Source: Seonamhaeicola sp.
Lineage (GTDB): Bacteria > Bacteroidota > Bacteroidia > Flavobacteriales > Flavobacteriaceae
Length of the DNA: 64,000 nucleotides
Reading direction: 5' to 3'
Assembly: GCF_028281565.1 (NCBI RefSeq)
Contig: NZ_JANQJQ010000013.1
Coordinates: 180,846-244,845 of the forward strand
Part shown: one piece after another, positions 44,958 to 53,904 of the stretch
Numbering within the stretch: the stretch's first letter is position 1
Layout of the letters: the number at the start of each line of letters is the position of its first letter
Translations under genes and position numbers: made by a program
Notes under the pieces: model-generated
The model's input: only the letters and a program-made list of their open reading frames with translations
Database searches by the model: none
Told to the model about the DNA's origin: nothing

Positions 44958-46358
44958 ATGAGTTCATACGATGTAGCCGTTATTGGTTCGGGTCCCGGAG
45001 GGTATGTGGCAGCCATTCGTTGCGCACAATTAGGAATGAAAACGGCCTTAATAGAGAAGTATTCAACGCTTGGTGGTACGTGTTTAAATGTAGGATGTAT
45101 CCCAAGTAAAGCACTTTTAGATTCTTCGCATCATTACGAAGATGCCGTAAAGCATTTTGAAGAGCACGGCATTGAAATCCCGGGGGATGTTAAGGTAAAC
45201 CTGGAAAAAATGATCGCCCGCAAACAAGCTGTGGTAGATCAAACTACCGGAGGTATTGATTTTTTAATGAAAAAGAATAATATTGATGTATACCAGGGTC
45301 TAGGAAGTTTTAAGGATGCCACTCATATTGCAATTACCGGAGAAGAAACTACCGAAATTGAAGCCAAAAACACCATAATCGCTACGGGAAGTAAACCATC
45401 AAGTTTACCGTTCATCAATATTGATAAAGAGCGCATCATAACATCTACCGAAGCTTTAAAACTTAAAGAAATTCCAAAACATTTGATTGTTATAGGTGGT
45501 GGTGTTATTGGTTTGGAACTTGGTCAGGTTTACAAACGTTTAGGAGCCGAAGTTTCGGTGGTTGAGTTTATGGACAGGATCATTCCAACCATGGATGCCG
45601 GTTTATCTAAGGAACTTAATAAGGTCTTAAAGAAGCAGAAATTTAAAATTAACGCTTCTCACAAAGTAAAATCTGTGGAACGTGTTGGTGATGAAGTGAT
45701 TGTAAAAGCAGATAATAAAAAAGGGGAAGAAGTAGAATTTAAAGGCGATTATTGTTTGGTATCTGTTGGCCGTCGCCCGTATACCGATGGTTTAAATGCC
45801 GAAGCAGCCGGTGTAAAGTTAGATGACAGAGGCAGGGTAGAGGTCAATGATCATTTACAGACCAGTGCGTCTAATATTTATGCTATAGGAGATGTGGTTA
45901 AAGGGGCTATGTTAGCCCATAAAGCGGAAGAAGAAGGTGTCTTTGTTGCTGAAACATTAGCCGGTCAAAAACCGCATATAGATTATAATTTAATTCCCGG
46001 TGTGGTTTACACATGGCCTGAAGTTGCAGCGGTTGGAAAAACAGAAGAGCAATTAAAAGAAGCGGGTGTTTCGTACAAAGTTGGACAATTCCCAATGCGC
46101 GCATTAGGCAGAAGTAGAGCCAGTATGGATATCGATGGCTTTGTTAAAGTACTGGCTGATCAGACTACCGATGAAATTTTGGGCGTCCATATGGTTGGAG
46201 CCCGTGCAGCCGATATGATCGCTGAGGCTGTGGTTGCTATGGAATACAGAGCAAGTGCTGAGGATATCTCAAGAATGTCTCACGCACATCCAACGTTTAC
46301 GGAAGCTATCAAAGAAGCAGCTTTAGCGGCTACGGATGACAGAGCGCTGCATATTTAA
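44958..46358 (+). CDS. lpdA: Dihydrolipoyl dehydrogenase (E3)
   Basis: This 466-residue flavoprotein reoxidises dihydrolipoamide in the 2-oxoacid dehydrogenase and glycine cleavage complexes, passing electrons to NAD+. It has the FAD motif VIGSGPGGYVAAIRCAQLG, the redox disulfide in GGTCLNVGCIPSKALL, the NAD motif VIGGGVIGLELGQVY and the C-terminal HAHPTFTEAIKEA with the active-site His-Glu pair. It is monocistronic, with a clear promoter and a strong terminator. Confidence 0.96.
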   Translation: MSSYDVAVIGSGPGGYVAAIRCAQLGMKTALIEKYSTLGGTCLNVGCIPSKALLDSSHHYEDAVKHFEEHGIEIPGDVKVNLEKMIARKQAVVDQTTGGIDFLMKKNNIDVYQGLGSFKDATHIAITGEETTEIEAKNTIIATGSKPSSLPFINIDKERIITSTEALKLKEIPKHLIVIGGGVIGLELGQVYKRLGAEVSVVEFMDRIIPTMDAGLSKELNKVLKKQKFKINASHKVKSVERVGDEVIVKADNKKGEEVEFKGDYCLVSVGRRPYTDGLNAEAAGVKLDDRGRVEVNDHLQTSASNIYAIGDVVKGAMLAHKAEEEGVFVAETLAGQKPHIDYNLIPGVVYTWPEVAAVGKTEEQLKEAGVSYKVGQFPMRALGRSRASMDIDGFVKVLADQTTDEILGVHMVGARAADMIAEAVVAMEYRASAEDISRMSHAHPTFTEAIKEAALAATDDRALHI

Positions 46359-46383
46359 ATTAATTTAATTTTATCATAAATCA

Positions 46384-46420
46384 ATCAAAAAGAGCAACCA
46401 ATAAGGTTGCTCTTTTTGAT
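46384..46420. terminator. Bidirectional terminator after lpdA
   Basis: ATCAAAAAGAGCAACC and GGTTGCTCTTTTTGAT form a perfect 16-base stem around AATAA, with A and T runs at both ends. It serves lpdA and could also stop transcription arriving from the minus strand. Confidence 0.88.
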
Positions 46421-46434
46421 TAAAATGCCTTTTT

Positions 46435-46512
46435 GTCAACCTGAACTTGTTTCAGGTTCTCATTCTGTTTAAAGTTTGATATGATGAGATTCTGAAATAA
46501 ATTCAGAATGAC
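46435..46512. repeat. REP-like double hairpin
   Basis: GTCAACCTGAA-cttg-TTTCAGGTTCTCA is followed by TGAGATTCTGAAA-taaa-TTCAGAATGAC. The two hairpins are mirror images bounded by GTCA and TGAC, as in the other dispersed elements. Confidence 0.75.
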
Positions 46513-46527
46513 ATTTTCAACATATTT

Positions 46528-47187
46528 TTAGTTTAGTACGGCATTTATTTTTTCAAAAGTAATTTCCTTAAAATCGGTTATCACTTTATTGGCGGTAGAA
46601 TAATCCTGGTTTTTAGAGTGAAAGCTATCAAAGCCTACGCAGTAAATACCGGCCGCATTGGCCGCCTGAATACCATTGGTAGAATCCTCAATAACCATGC
46701 ATTCCTCTTTTTTAAAACCGGAAGCTTGGGCAGCTTTAATAAAAATTTCAGGATGTGGTTTGGATTGTTTTAAATCGGCACCACTTAATTTAGCCTTAAA
46801 ATATTGGTTGAGGTCAAAACGTTCAAAGATCTGATCAATACTGGTCATAGCTGCAGATGAGCCTAATACTAATGTCAATCCGTTATGGTGATAATCTTTT
46901 ATCAATTCTAAGACCCCATCAATAAGGGTTAGGTCTGAATTAGTGTCAAAAAAATGTTTGTAATGCTTTCTTTTTAAAGCCACCAAAGCCTCCGGAGATT
47001 GTTCCAGCTTAAAATGATCACATAAACGTTTGCAGATATTGATGGTGGATTGTCCGGTAAACGACTCATATAATTCACTGGAAACTTCAATGCCTATTTC
47101 GTCAAACATATCGTGGTAGGCCTTATAGTGCATGGGTTCGCTATCAATAATAACACCATCCATGTCAAAAATAACCGCTTTGAACAT
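46528..47187 (-). CDS. HAD family phosphatase (beta-phosphoglucomutase-like)
   Basis: This 219-residue protein has HAD motif I FDMDGVIIDSEP (nucleophile Asp8, acid Asp10), motif II VLGSSAA, motif III Lys in KQSKPHPEIF and motif IV MVIEDSTNG. A four-helix cap of the beta-phosphoglucomutase subgroup lies between motifs I and II. The substrate is a sugar phosphate or similar small phosphoester. It is monocistronic. Confidence 0.9.
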   Translation of the reverse strand: MFKAVIFDMDGVIIDSEPMHYKAYHDMFDEIGIEVSSELYESFTGQSTINICKRLCDHFKLEQSPEALVALKRKHYKHFFDTNSDLTLIDGVLELIKDYHHNGLTLVLGSSAAMTSIDQIFERFDLNQYFKAKLSGADLKQSKPHPEIFIKAAQASGFKKEECMVIEDSTNGIQAANAAGIYCVGFDSFHSKNQDYSTANKVITDFKEITFEKINAVLN

Positions 47188-47341
47188 TACAAAAATTTTT
47201 GGCGAAGATAAATCAATCTAAAAAGGCAGCCTAAAAAAATCATTTTGTATTTTAAAATTATTTCAACAACTTTGTGACTTATGATTGTATAAATTAAAAA
47301 AGATTTCATCAATGTGGTACATTGATGATTTCCGTTGAAAT

Positions 47342-47430
47342 TGTCATTCCCATGAAAATGGGAATCTAGAATATAAAAATCTAGATTTTTATTTCGACTT
47401 CCGGTTAACGTCGAGGTTCTCTCGAATAGT
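47342..47430. repeat. Composite REP-like element
   Basis: Three hairpins follow one another: ATTCCCAT-gaaa-ATGGGAAT, ATCTAGA-atataaaaa-TCTAGAT, and TCGAC..GTCGA with a further TCGAG..CTCGA. The left flank, 47329-47357, is identical over 29 bases to the reverse complement of 63248-63276. No gene lies in 47188-47484. Confidence 0.75.
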
Positions 47431-47484
47431 AAAGCGCTAAAGGATTACACCTTTGGCCATGTCTATCTTTTAATACAACTAAAC

Positions 47485-48891
47485 ATGCAATCAAATAAAA
47501 TATCTTTTAAACAATTCATTCAATACTTCAAAATTGCGGTAACCGGTAAGGAGCAGGAGTTTACATCCGGCAGTATTCGCAGGGCGGTTTTTATGTTGTC
47601 TATTCCCATGATCCTGGAAATGCTCATGGAATCCATTTTTGCTATTGTGGACATTATGTATGTGTCTAAAGTCAGCGTGAATGCCGTAGCCACTATTGGT
47701 TTAACAGAATCAGTCATTACACTGGTTTATGCCGTTGCCATTGGCTTAAGTATGGCAGCAACTGCCGTAGTGGCAAGACGTGTTGGAGAAACCGATATAC
47801 AAGGGGCGTCAAATGCAGCGGTTCAGGTAATTTTTCTGGGCATATTGGTGGCGGCCATTATAAGTGTGATCGGCATTTTATATCCAAAGGAAATATTGGG
47901 CCTAATGGGTGGAGAACCTGATCTAATTGAAGAAGGTTACGGTTATACACAAGTACTTTTGGGAGGTAACGTAACCATTATGTTGCTTTTTTTAATAAAC
48001 GCCATATTCAGAGGTGCCGGGGATGCATCCATAGCAATGAAAGTGTTGATTGTTTCTAACGGGTTGAATATTATTCTGGATCCTATTTTTATTTTCGGAT
48101 TAGGCCCTATTCCAGCTTATGGAGTTAAAGGTGCAGCAATTGCAACAACCATAGGCAGAGGAGTAGCCGTTGTATTTCAGTTAGTTGTTTTGTTCTACGG
48201 TTACGGTAAGATTAAAATTGCTTTCAAGGATTTAGTACTTAGAATAGGGGTAATGTTTAATCTTATTAAAGTATCACTTGGTGGTATTGGGCAGTTTTTA
48301 ATAGGTACATCATCCTGGGTATTTTTAATGCGCATCATGAGTGAGTTTGGTAGTGAAGTATTGGCAGGCTATACTATCGCCATTCGCGTGATGATGTTCA
48401 CTTTAATGCCGGCGTGGGGTATGAGTAATGCCGCAGCCACTTTGGTGGGGCAAAATTTGGGAGCTCAAAAACCGGACAGGGCAGAACTATCCGTTTGGAA
48501 AACGGGTAAGTACAGTTCCATTTTTATGGGTTTTGTATCTATAATCTATTTGGTATTTGCTCCTCAAATCATTGTGCTTTTTAATGATACGCCCGATGTG
48601 GTCAAATACGGTAGTTTATGCTTGCGTGTTATAGCTGCCGGTTATGTGTTTTACGGTTACGGTATGGTGGTTATCAATGCGTTTAACGGGGCAGGTGATA
48701 CCAAAACACCTACCAAAATCAATTTTGTGTGTTTCTGGCTGTTACAGTTGCCGTTTGCTTATTTTATGGCGTTTAATTTAGATTTCGGACCCACAGGCGT
48801 ATTTTGGGCCATTACTTTAGCCGAAATTCTAATAGCAGTCATTGCTATTATCTGGTTTAGAAAAGGTGATTGGAAGCTGGTTAAGGTTTAA
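47485..48891 (+). CDS. MATE family efflux transporter (second copy)
   Basis: This 468-residue, 12-TM transporter has the repeated MATE halves (SIPMILEMLMESIFAIVDIMYVSKVSVNAVATIGLTES; GGIGQFLIGTSSWVFLMRIMSEFGSEVLAGYTIAIRV). It is clearly diverged from the MATE protein at 24625 and belongs to a different subgroup with a longer N-terminal cytoplasmic tail (about 30 residues). It exports cations or drugs in exchange for Na+ or H+; the substrate is unknown. It converges on the DUF2490 gene with a four-base overlap. Confidence 0.9.
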   Translation: MQSNKISFKQFIQYFKIAVTGKEQEFTSGSIRRAVFMLSIPMILEMLMESIFAIVDIMYVSKVSVNAVATIGLTESVITLVYAVAIGLSMAATAVVARRVGETDIQGASNAAVQVIFLGILVAAIISVIGILYPKEILGLMGGEPDLIEEGYGYTQVLLGGNVTIMLLFLINAIFRGAGDASIAMKVLIVSNGLNIILDPIFIFGLGPIPAYGVKGAAIATTIGRGVAVVFQLVVLFYGYGKIKIAFKDLVLRIGVMFNLIKVSLGGIGQFLIGTSSWVFLMRIMSEFGSEVLAGYTIAIRVMMFTLMPAWGMSNAAATLVGQNLGAQKPDRAELSVWKTGKYSSIFMGFVSIIYLVFAPQIIVLFNDTPDVVKYGSLCLRVIAAGYVFYGYGMVVINAFNGAGDTKTPTKINFVCFWLLQLPFAYFMAFNLDFGPTGVFWAITLAEILIAVIAIIWFRKGDWKLVKV

Positions 48892-49577
48892 CTTTTCTTA
48901 TTCCTGAAATCAGCTTTATAAAATAAACTTAACTGCAATCTGTGTAAATTCATGCCTTTTATTTTTCTGTTCAGGTAACCTACCTGTAGGTTTGCCGATT
49001 TAAACACATTAATACCTAAGGCACCATAAGCTCTGTTTTCATCAAAGCCATCATTCTTTTTAGTTTGAACGGTCCATATATACTCATTGTTCAATCTGAT
49101 AAAGAATGTTTTGTTCAATGTTATTTTGGTTCCCAGTCTGTAGCGGAATCGGTTATGAAGTATGTCGTCCGTTGGTTCCGGTTTATCTAAAAAACGCTGC
49201 TCAAGTCTTATTCTGTGGTCAAAAGGCAGTTTTCCTAACTTGTGCTTGTAGCCAATTTGCTCAAACAGCCTGTTTTCATAAGTGTGGATTCCTTCTTTAT
49301 TAAAACCACTATCAATGTCCATAAAACCATAAGAAAGAGATGTGGTAAGCTTAGGAGACACATGATAATTTACAGCTATATTAGTAAATAAAAAGTTGAA
49401 ATTATCGGCAACTTCATAATGCCAGGACTGCACACAATTACTTAAACTAACTTTATCGGAAATTCTGTAAGTACCGCCGTAAGTGAACCAGGAACCCATT
49501 TGTTCCTCAACCGGAGCCTGAGCAAAAGAACTGTTCAAACTAAAAACAAGTATTATAAGGAAAATATATCGTTTCAT
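48888..49577 (-). CDS. DUF2490 family secreted protein
   Basis: This 229-residue protein starts at ATG 49577 (MKRYIFLIILVF). An upstream extension of 12 codons would overlap the permease gene and lacks signal-peptide character. A signal peptide ends near SFAQ. DUF2490 landmarks are GSWFTYGGTYRISDKVSLSNCVQSWHYEV, FDHRIRLEQRFLD and FRYRLGTKITLN. Alternating strands suggest an outer-membrane or periplasmic beta-structure. The function is unknown. It lies 23 bases after the SLC13 permease gene and may be co-transcribed with it. Confidence 0.85.
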   Translation of the reverse strand: MKRYIFLIILVFSLNSSFAQAPVEEQMGSWFTYGGTYRISDKVSLSNCVQSWHYEVADNFNFLFTNIAVNYHVSPKLTTSLSYGFMDIDSGFNKEGIHTYENRLFEQIGYKHKLGKLPFDHRIRLEQRFLDKPEPTDDILHNRFRYRLGTKITLNKTFFIRLNNEYIWTVQTKKNDGFDENRAYGALGINVFKSANLQVGYLNRKIKGMNLHRLQLSLFYKADFRNKKS

Positions 49578-49600
49578 TTTATCTGTTTTAGAGGTTTTAA

Positions 49601-51442
49601 TTAAAATGGCCAAATCATTGGAACCAGTAATAATGAAATAATTAAGAACAGTAATAAAAGTGGCGCCCCGACTTTTAGATAATTCATGAACTTGTATCCA
49701 CCTGCTGTCATGACCATAGCGTTTGTAGTTGTACCTATTGGTGTTAAAAATGCTGTTGATGCACTAATAGCTACTACTATCATAAATGGCTCCGGAGACA
49801 GGTTTAGCGAGCTTGCCGCTAATATGGCAATGGGTGCCATAAGTACCGCTGTTGCCGAGTTATTGATCACCTGACTAAAGGTTGTTGTTAACAGAAATAC
49901 GCCGCCTAACAATAGTGACGGATGTATAGCTCCTAAATAGTTAACCAGGCCATTGGCTATAACCTGAGCCGTTCCTGTTTTTTGTAGTGCTATACCCATT
50001 GGTATCATGGCTGCAATCATTACAACACTGGTCCAGCTAATACCTTTATACGCTTTTGCCATGGGAACACAGCCCGTAAGTAATATGATACCTGCGGATA
50101 TTAAAGCGGCAATTGAGCCCGGTACTATCTTAAAGACCATAAATACGATCATAAGTAATAATGATGCCATTGCTATATAAGATTTGTAGTTCAGGCTTTC
50201 AACGTTTTTAGCCATACCTTCGGGACTACCACAGATCACCAGGTTTTCGTGCTGTTTTTTAAGGTCTTCAATACTATCCCAGGTACCCCTCAACAAAAAG
50301 GCATCACCTACTTTAACTCTTATTTCTTTTTCTAATAAAGGGGTATGGTTTCTGGAGACTGCCAGGAGTTGAATACCAAATCGTTTGAAATATTCACCCA
50401 ATTTATATTTTCTGCCAACTAACATGGAGTTAGGGTTTACAATAACCTCAGTCATACCAACCTCCTGATTAATAAGGTTATGTTTCAACTCATCGGTTGT
50501 TTCCGGTTCAAGAGGTAATAACCCTAATCTAAAACGGATCATAATGCGGTTTATAGCCTCGGTATCACCTTTTACGGTTATAATATCATGATATCTTAGT
50601 TTGGTATCTAAATCCGGAAACTCTTCAAACTTAGGATACCCCTTTAACACATTGGGGTGCCTTCTTTTAAGTCTTATTATGGTCACATTGAACGCTTCTT
50701 CAAAGTCCCATTTTTTGATCTTGGTATTGATTAAAGGAGACAATGATCTGATACGTAACCTATAGTAATCATCATCTATTTTATAGGCTCCAATCCAGTT
50801 GTGTAGTGTAGATTCAATGTTTACAGGTTTGTTATTTGTTTTGTTCTTTGGCAACAACTTATAGCCAATATACCTGAAGTATAAAAGTGCTATGATTAAA
50901 AGAGGTAAACCGATCAGCCCGAATTCAAAGAAAGAGAAGCCTTCCAAATCGGCTTCAACCAAAGCATTACTGGCAATAATGTTAGGAGGTGTACCTGTTA
51001 AGGTTAGCAAACCACCGGTGTTAGAACCAAAAGCAACCGGCATTAACATTTTAGATGGTAAGGTCCCAATACTCCAGGCAGAAGAAATTGTAAGCGGCAT
51101 TAAGGTGGCAACAGTACCGGTGTTACTCACAAAACCGGAAAGGACACCGGCACCTAAACTTACTATGACCAGTAATTTGGGGACGCTCTTACCGGCCCAT
51201 TCCACAAATTTCTTACCCGCCATGGCTGTCCAGCCGGTTTGGGCAATACCTTCACCAATAATAAAAAGAGCGGCAATCATGATAACGGTTGGGTTACTGA
51301 ATCCGCTCAATGTTTCGGGAGCCGTTAAAATGCCGGTCAGGTATAAGCTTATCATTGATATCAGAGCAACAATATCGGGAGTGAACTTTCCCCAGACAAA
51401 GAGTCCGATAGTCACAACTAATATGAAGAGCATTAAGTACAT
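49601..51442 (-). CDS. SLC13/DASS-type anion permease with RCK_C domains
   Basis: This 613-residue membrane protein has an N-terminal permease half (LISMISLYLTGILTAPETLSGFSNPTVIMIAALFIIGEG) with SNTGTVATLMP and SNTGGLLTLTGTPPN substrate/Na+ loops. A central soluble part (about 200-400) holds two TrkA-C-type regulatory domains. A C-terminal permease half follows with INNSATAVLMAPIAI and TPIGTTTNAMVMTAGGY. Such proteins carry sulfate, dicarboxylates or other anions with Na+. A perfect palindrome lies about 60 bases upstream of the start. Confidence 0.88.
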   Translation of the reverse strand: MYLMLFILVVTIGLFVWGKFTPDIVALISMISLYLTGILTAPETLSGFSNPTVIMIAALFIIGEGIAQTGWTAMAGKKFVEWAGKSVPKLLVIVSLGAGVLSGFVSNTGTVATLMPLTISSAWSIGTLPSKMLMPVAFGSNTGGLLTLTGTPPNIIASNALVEADLEGFSFFEFGLIGLPLLIIALLYFRYIGYKLLPKNKTNNKPVNIESTLHNWIGAYKIDDDYYRLRIRSLSPLINTKIKKWDFEEAFNVTIIRLKRRHPNVLKGYPKFEEFPDLDTKLRYHDIITVKGDTEAINRIMIRFRLGLLPLEPETTDELKHNLINQEVGMTEVIVNPNSMLVGRKYKLGEYFKRFGIQLLAVSRNHTPLLEKEIRVKVGDAFLLRGTWDSIEDLKKQHENLVICGSPEGMAKNVESLNYKSYIAMASLLLMIVFMVFKIVPGSIAALISAGIILLTGCVPMAKAYKGISWTSVVMIAAMIPMGIALQKTGTAQVIANGLVNYLGAIHPSLLLGGVFLLTTTFSQVINNSATAVLMAPIAILAASSLNLSPEPFMIVVAISASTAFLTPIGTTTNAMVMTAGGYKFMNYLKVGAPLLLLFLIISLLLVPMIWPF

Positions 51443-51500
51443 AGTTTTTAGTGTTTTCTTGTTAACTTTTTTTGATTGGTTTCCTTGTAAATAAATTACA

Positions 51501-51514
51501 TGGTAAAATTACCA
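51501..51514. promoter_or_regulatory. Palindrome upstream of SLC13 permease
   Basis: TGGTAAAATTACCA is a perfect 14-base palindrome whose near edge lies 59 bases before the permease ATG, a plausible operator for a dimeric repressor. No regulator gene is adjacent. The rest of the 323-base spacer (51443-51765) holds no gene. Confidence 0.4.
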
Positions 51515-51716
51515 CCCAGTACCCCTTATAATTATGACTAATGTCATACTTTTGGGCATCCCTTTATTTTTCAATAATTGTTATATTTAGCATATAAAAA
51601 TTAAAGAAAGTGCTAACGAAGACGTTTTCGTAATTATGAGTTTTACGAGTTCTTTAATTTCTTTTGAGGAATAGGAAACAGAAACCTTAAAAAACACCTT
51701 AAAAATTTAAAGTATA

Positions 51717-51732
51717 GCCCTAATTTTAGGGC
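51717..51732. promoter_or_regulatory. Palindrome upstream of bshB1
   Basis: GCCCTAA-TT-TTAGGGC lies 33 bases before the bshB1 ATG. It could be an operator or a leader hairpin. Confidence 0.35.
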
Positions 51733-51765
51733 AGATTTCATTATTTATGTGTAGAAATTGAAACT

Positions 51766-52488
51766 ATGAAACTAGATATTCTTGCCATAGGGGCCCATCC
51801 GGACGATGTTGAATTAGGTTGTGGAGCAACCATAGCTAAAGAGATCGCTAATGGTAAAAAAGTGGGCATTGTAGATTTGACAAGAGGAGAATTGGGAACA
51901 CGGGGAACTGCGGAAACCAGAGCTACTGAATCCGAAGAAGCCAGAAAGATCTTAGGAGCTGTTATAAGGTTGAATATGGGATTTGCTGATGGCTTTTTTG
52001 TAAATGATAAGTACCATCAAATAGAACTTATTAAAGTGATACGCAATTACAGACCGGATATAGTTTTGTGTAATGCTGTTGAAGACAGGCATATTGACCA
52101 CGGAAGGGGAAGTAAACTGTTAAGCGACGCCTGTTTTTTAAGTGGTTTGGTCAAGATTGGTACTAAGGCTGAAGATGCTGATGGCTGGCAGGAACCATGG
52201 CGCCCCAAACAGGTGTATCATTACATACAATGGAACAATTTGGAACCTGATTTTGTGGTTGACGTCTCAGGGTTTATCGATAAAAAGATGGAAGCTGTTT
52301 TAGCGTATAAAACACAATTCTTTGACACCCATAGTAAAGAACCGGAAACGCCTATATCAAGTAAAAACTTTAAGGACAGTATAAAATACAGGGCACGAGA
52401 TCTGGGGCGTTTGATAGGTGTGGAATATGCCGAAGGTTTTAATGTAGAGCGTTACGTGGCTGTAGATAGTTTATACGATTTGAAATAA
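51766..52488 (+). CDS. bshB1: Bacillithiol biosynthesis deacetylase BshB1
   Basis: This 240-residue zinc-dependent deacetylase of the LmbE/PIG-L family has the metal motif AIGAHPDDVELGCG, the LTRGELGTRGT loop, EDRHIDHGRGSKL (third metal-binding His) and the C-terminal DLGRLIGVEYAEGF. It removes the acetyl group from GlcNAc-malate in bacillithiol synthesis, so this organism probably uses bacillithiol as its main low-molecular-weight thiol. It is monocistronic and followed by tRNA-His. Confidence 0.94.
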   Translation: MKLDILAIGAHPDDVELGCGATIAKEIANGKKVGIVDLTRGELGTRGTAETRATESEEARKILGAVIRLNMGFADGFFVNDKYHQIELIKVIRNYRPDIVLCNAVEDRHIDHGRGSKLLSDACFLSGLVKIGTKAEDADGWQEPWRPKQVYHYIQWNNLEPDFVVDVSGFIDKKMEAVLAYKTQFFDTHSKEPETPISSKNFKDSIKYRARDLGRLIGVEYAEGFNVERYVAVDSLYDLK

Positions 52489-52526
52489 AGAACGGAACAT
52501 TTCTTGCTTAAAATATTAAAAAAGTC

Positions 52527-52557
52527 TTTGCAGAAAAACCGAAATCCGTTACATTTG
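52527..52557 (+). promoter_or_regulatory. tRNA-His promoter (TTTG-N19-TACATTTG)
   Basis: TTTG is at 52527-52530 and TACATTTG at 52550-52557, with a 19-base spacer, a full consensus match. A short hairpin CGCATT-gtaa-AATGCG (52562-52577) lies in the leader. Confidence 0.8.
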
Positions 52558-52585
52558 CACTCGCATTGTAAAATGCGGTTTACAT

Positions 52586-52660
52586 GGTGGTTGTAGCTCA
52601 GTTGGTTAGAGCGCCTGATTGTGGTTCAGGAGGTCGTCGGTTCGAGACCGATCTTCCACC
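52586..52660 (+). tRNA. tRNA-His (GTG anticodon)
   Basis: The gene folds as a cloverleaf with anticodon GTG at 52621-52623 in the loop ttGTGgt, anticodon stem CCTGA/TCAGG and T stem GTCGG/CCGAT. The extra G at 52586 and C at 52660 give the G-1:C73 pair specific to tRNA-His. CCA is not encoded. The acceptor arms GTGGTTG and CTTCCAC leave two adjacent T-T oppositions (positions 5-68 and 6-67), which is unusual. The 3' part is repeated downstream. Confidence 0.9.
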
Positions 52661-52803
52661 CAAAACAAAAGCCTCTCCTTTTTGGAGGGGCTTCTTTTGT
52701 ACATAGGATAATCGGTCGAGAAGTTTATACTGAGCGCAGTCGAAGTGAGACCGATCTTCCACCCAAAACAAAAGCCTCTCGTTTATGCGAGGGGCTTCTT
52801 TTG
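52644..52803. repeat. Duplicated tRNA-His 3' end and terminator with REP insert
   Basis: Bases 52644-52677 (end of the T loop, 3' acceptor strand and start of the terminator) recur exactly at 52747-52780, a 34-base direct repeat, and the terminator hairpin recurs too. Between them lies an inverted element, TCGAGAAGTTTATACTGAGC..GCAGTCGAAGTG. The bases before it (ATCGGTCGAGA) resemble the 5' half of the T arm and can pair with GACCGAT of the second copy, so the second copy looks like a tRNA 3' half with a REP element in its T loop. Confidence 0.8.
52668..52697 (+). terminator. Terminator of tRNA-His
   Basis: AAGCCTCTCC and GGAGGGGCTT form a stem around TTTTT, and TCTTTT follows. A near-identical hairpin is repeated at 52771-52803 after the duplicated tRNA 3' end; that copy can also terminate the M28 gene coming from the minus strand. 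Confidence 0.85.
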
Positions 52804-52814
52804 TATTAAAAACT

Positions 52815-53840
52815 TTATTTTTTCTCTTTCTTTTCATCCAGTTCAATACGTGCCTCTCTGTTCGCTAATTCCCAGGCGGTATAAAAAATCAATTTGGCCC
52901 GGGTTGCCAGAAGTTCGTACTCAATCTTATCAGGCGTATCGGTTGGCTTGTGATAATCAGCATGGGTACCATTGAAATAGAAGATTACCGGGATATTATT
53001 TTTGGCAAAATTGTAATGGTCTGACCTGTAATAAAATCGGTTGGGGTCATTATCGGCATTATAAGTATAATCAAATTTCATATTGATATACTCTTTATTA
53101 ACAGCCTCTGATACCTCGTGCAATTCTTTACTTAATTTATCTGATCCGATCAGGTATAAATAATTTGGATTGTTTTCATGTTTTGGATCGATTCTTCCAA
53201 TCATATCTATATTCAAATTAGCAACGGTGTTTTTCAAAGGAAAAACAGGGTCAACATCGGTATAATAACGTGATCCGAAAAGGCCAATCTCTTCACCGGT
53301 AACATGTAAAAATAAGATAGAACGTTTTGGTCCGTGGCCTTTATCGGCAGCTTTTTTGAACGCTTCTGCAATTTCAATGATCGCCACTGTGCCTGAACCG
53401 TCATCATCAGCCCCATTATTAACTTCTCCAAATTTGGAAATACCGATGTGGTCCAGGTGCGCCGAAATAACAAGGACTTCTTCCGGTTTTTCAGACCCTT
53501 TGATGTATGCCAATACATTTTCCGAAGCTTTAATGCCCCCTCTAAAGAATGACTCCGGAATTTCCTGAAAATAATCCCCTTCACTTATGGGCGAAGGAAT
53601 ACCATTAGCCACATACTGGTCCTTAATAAACGCTACTGCCTTCTTTTGTCCGGGTTCCCCTGTTTTCCTGCCTTCGTATGCATCCGAGGCATAGGTATAG
53701 AGCATTTCTTTCAACTCATCTGCTGTAATGGTGTTAGCATAGTCTACCGGATTAGCCGCTTTGTTATTGTCTTTATTTTTTGAAGAACTACATGCCGCAA
53801 TTAAACATGCCGTAAAAAATAATAATGTTATTTTTCGCAT
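52815..53840 (-). CDS. M28 family metallopeptidase lipoprotein (copy 1)
   Basis: This 341-residue aminopeptidase-type enzyme has lipobox IAACSSS (Cys16). The zinc-site residues are present: ISAHLDHIG (His), NGADDDGSG (bridging Asp), GEEIG (catalytic and zinc Glu), NIDMIGR (Asp) and SDHYNF (His). It would cleave N-terminal residues or short peptides at the outer face of the envelope. A paralogue lies directly upstream, but a terminator separates the two, so each is transcribed on its own. The C-terminus is Lys/Glu-rich. Confidence 0.92.
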   Translation of the reverse strand: MRKITLLFFTACLIAACSSSKNKDNNKAANPVDYANTITADELKEMLYTYASDAYEGRKTGEPGQKKAVAFIKDQYVANGIPSPISEGDYFQEIPESFFRGGIKASENVLAYIKGSEKPEEVLVISAHLDHIGISKFGEVNNGADDDGSGTVAIIEIAEAFKKAADKGHGPKRSILFLHVTGEEIGLFGSRYYTDVDPVFPLKNTVANLNIDMIGRIDPKHENNPNYLYLIGSDKLSKELHEVSEAVNKEYINMKFDYTYNADNDPNRFYYRSDHYNFAKNNIPVIFYFNGTHADYHKPTDTPDKIEYELLATRAKLIFYTAWELANREARIELDEKKEKK

Positions 53841-53871
53841 ATTATCTCAACTTTTTAAGCTGCTATAATAC

Positions 53872-53896
53872 AAAAAAAGCCTTTATTAAAAGGCTT
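53872..53896 (-). terminator. Terminator between the two M28 genes
   Basis: On the minus strand AAAGCCTTTT-aat-AAAGGCTTT is followed by a T run, ending transcription of the upstream M28 gene before the second one. Confidence 0.8.
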
Positions 53897-53904
53897 TCTT
53901 CGGT

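Noticed and set aside
52598-52975. Protein-coding frames across tRNA-His and its duplication
   Set aside because: They consist of tRNA, terminator and REP sequence on either strand; no coding signal.
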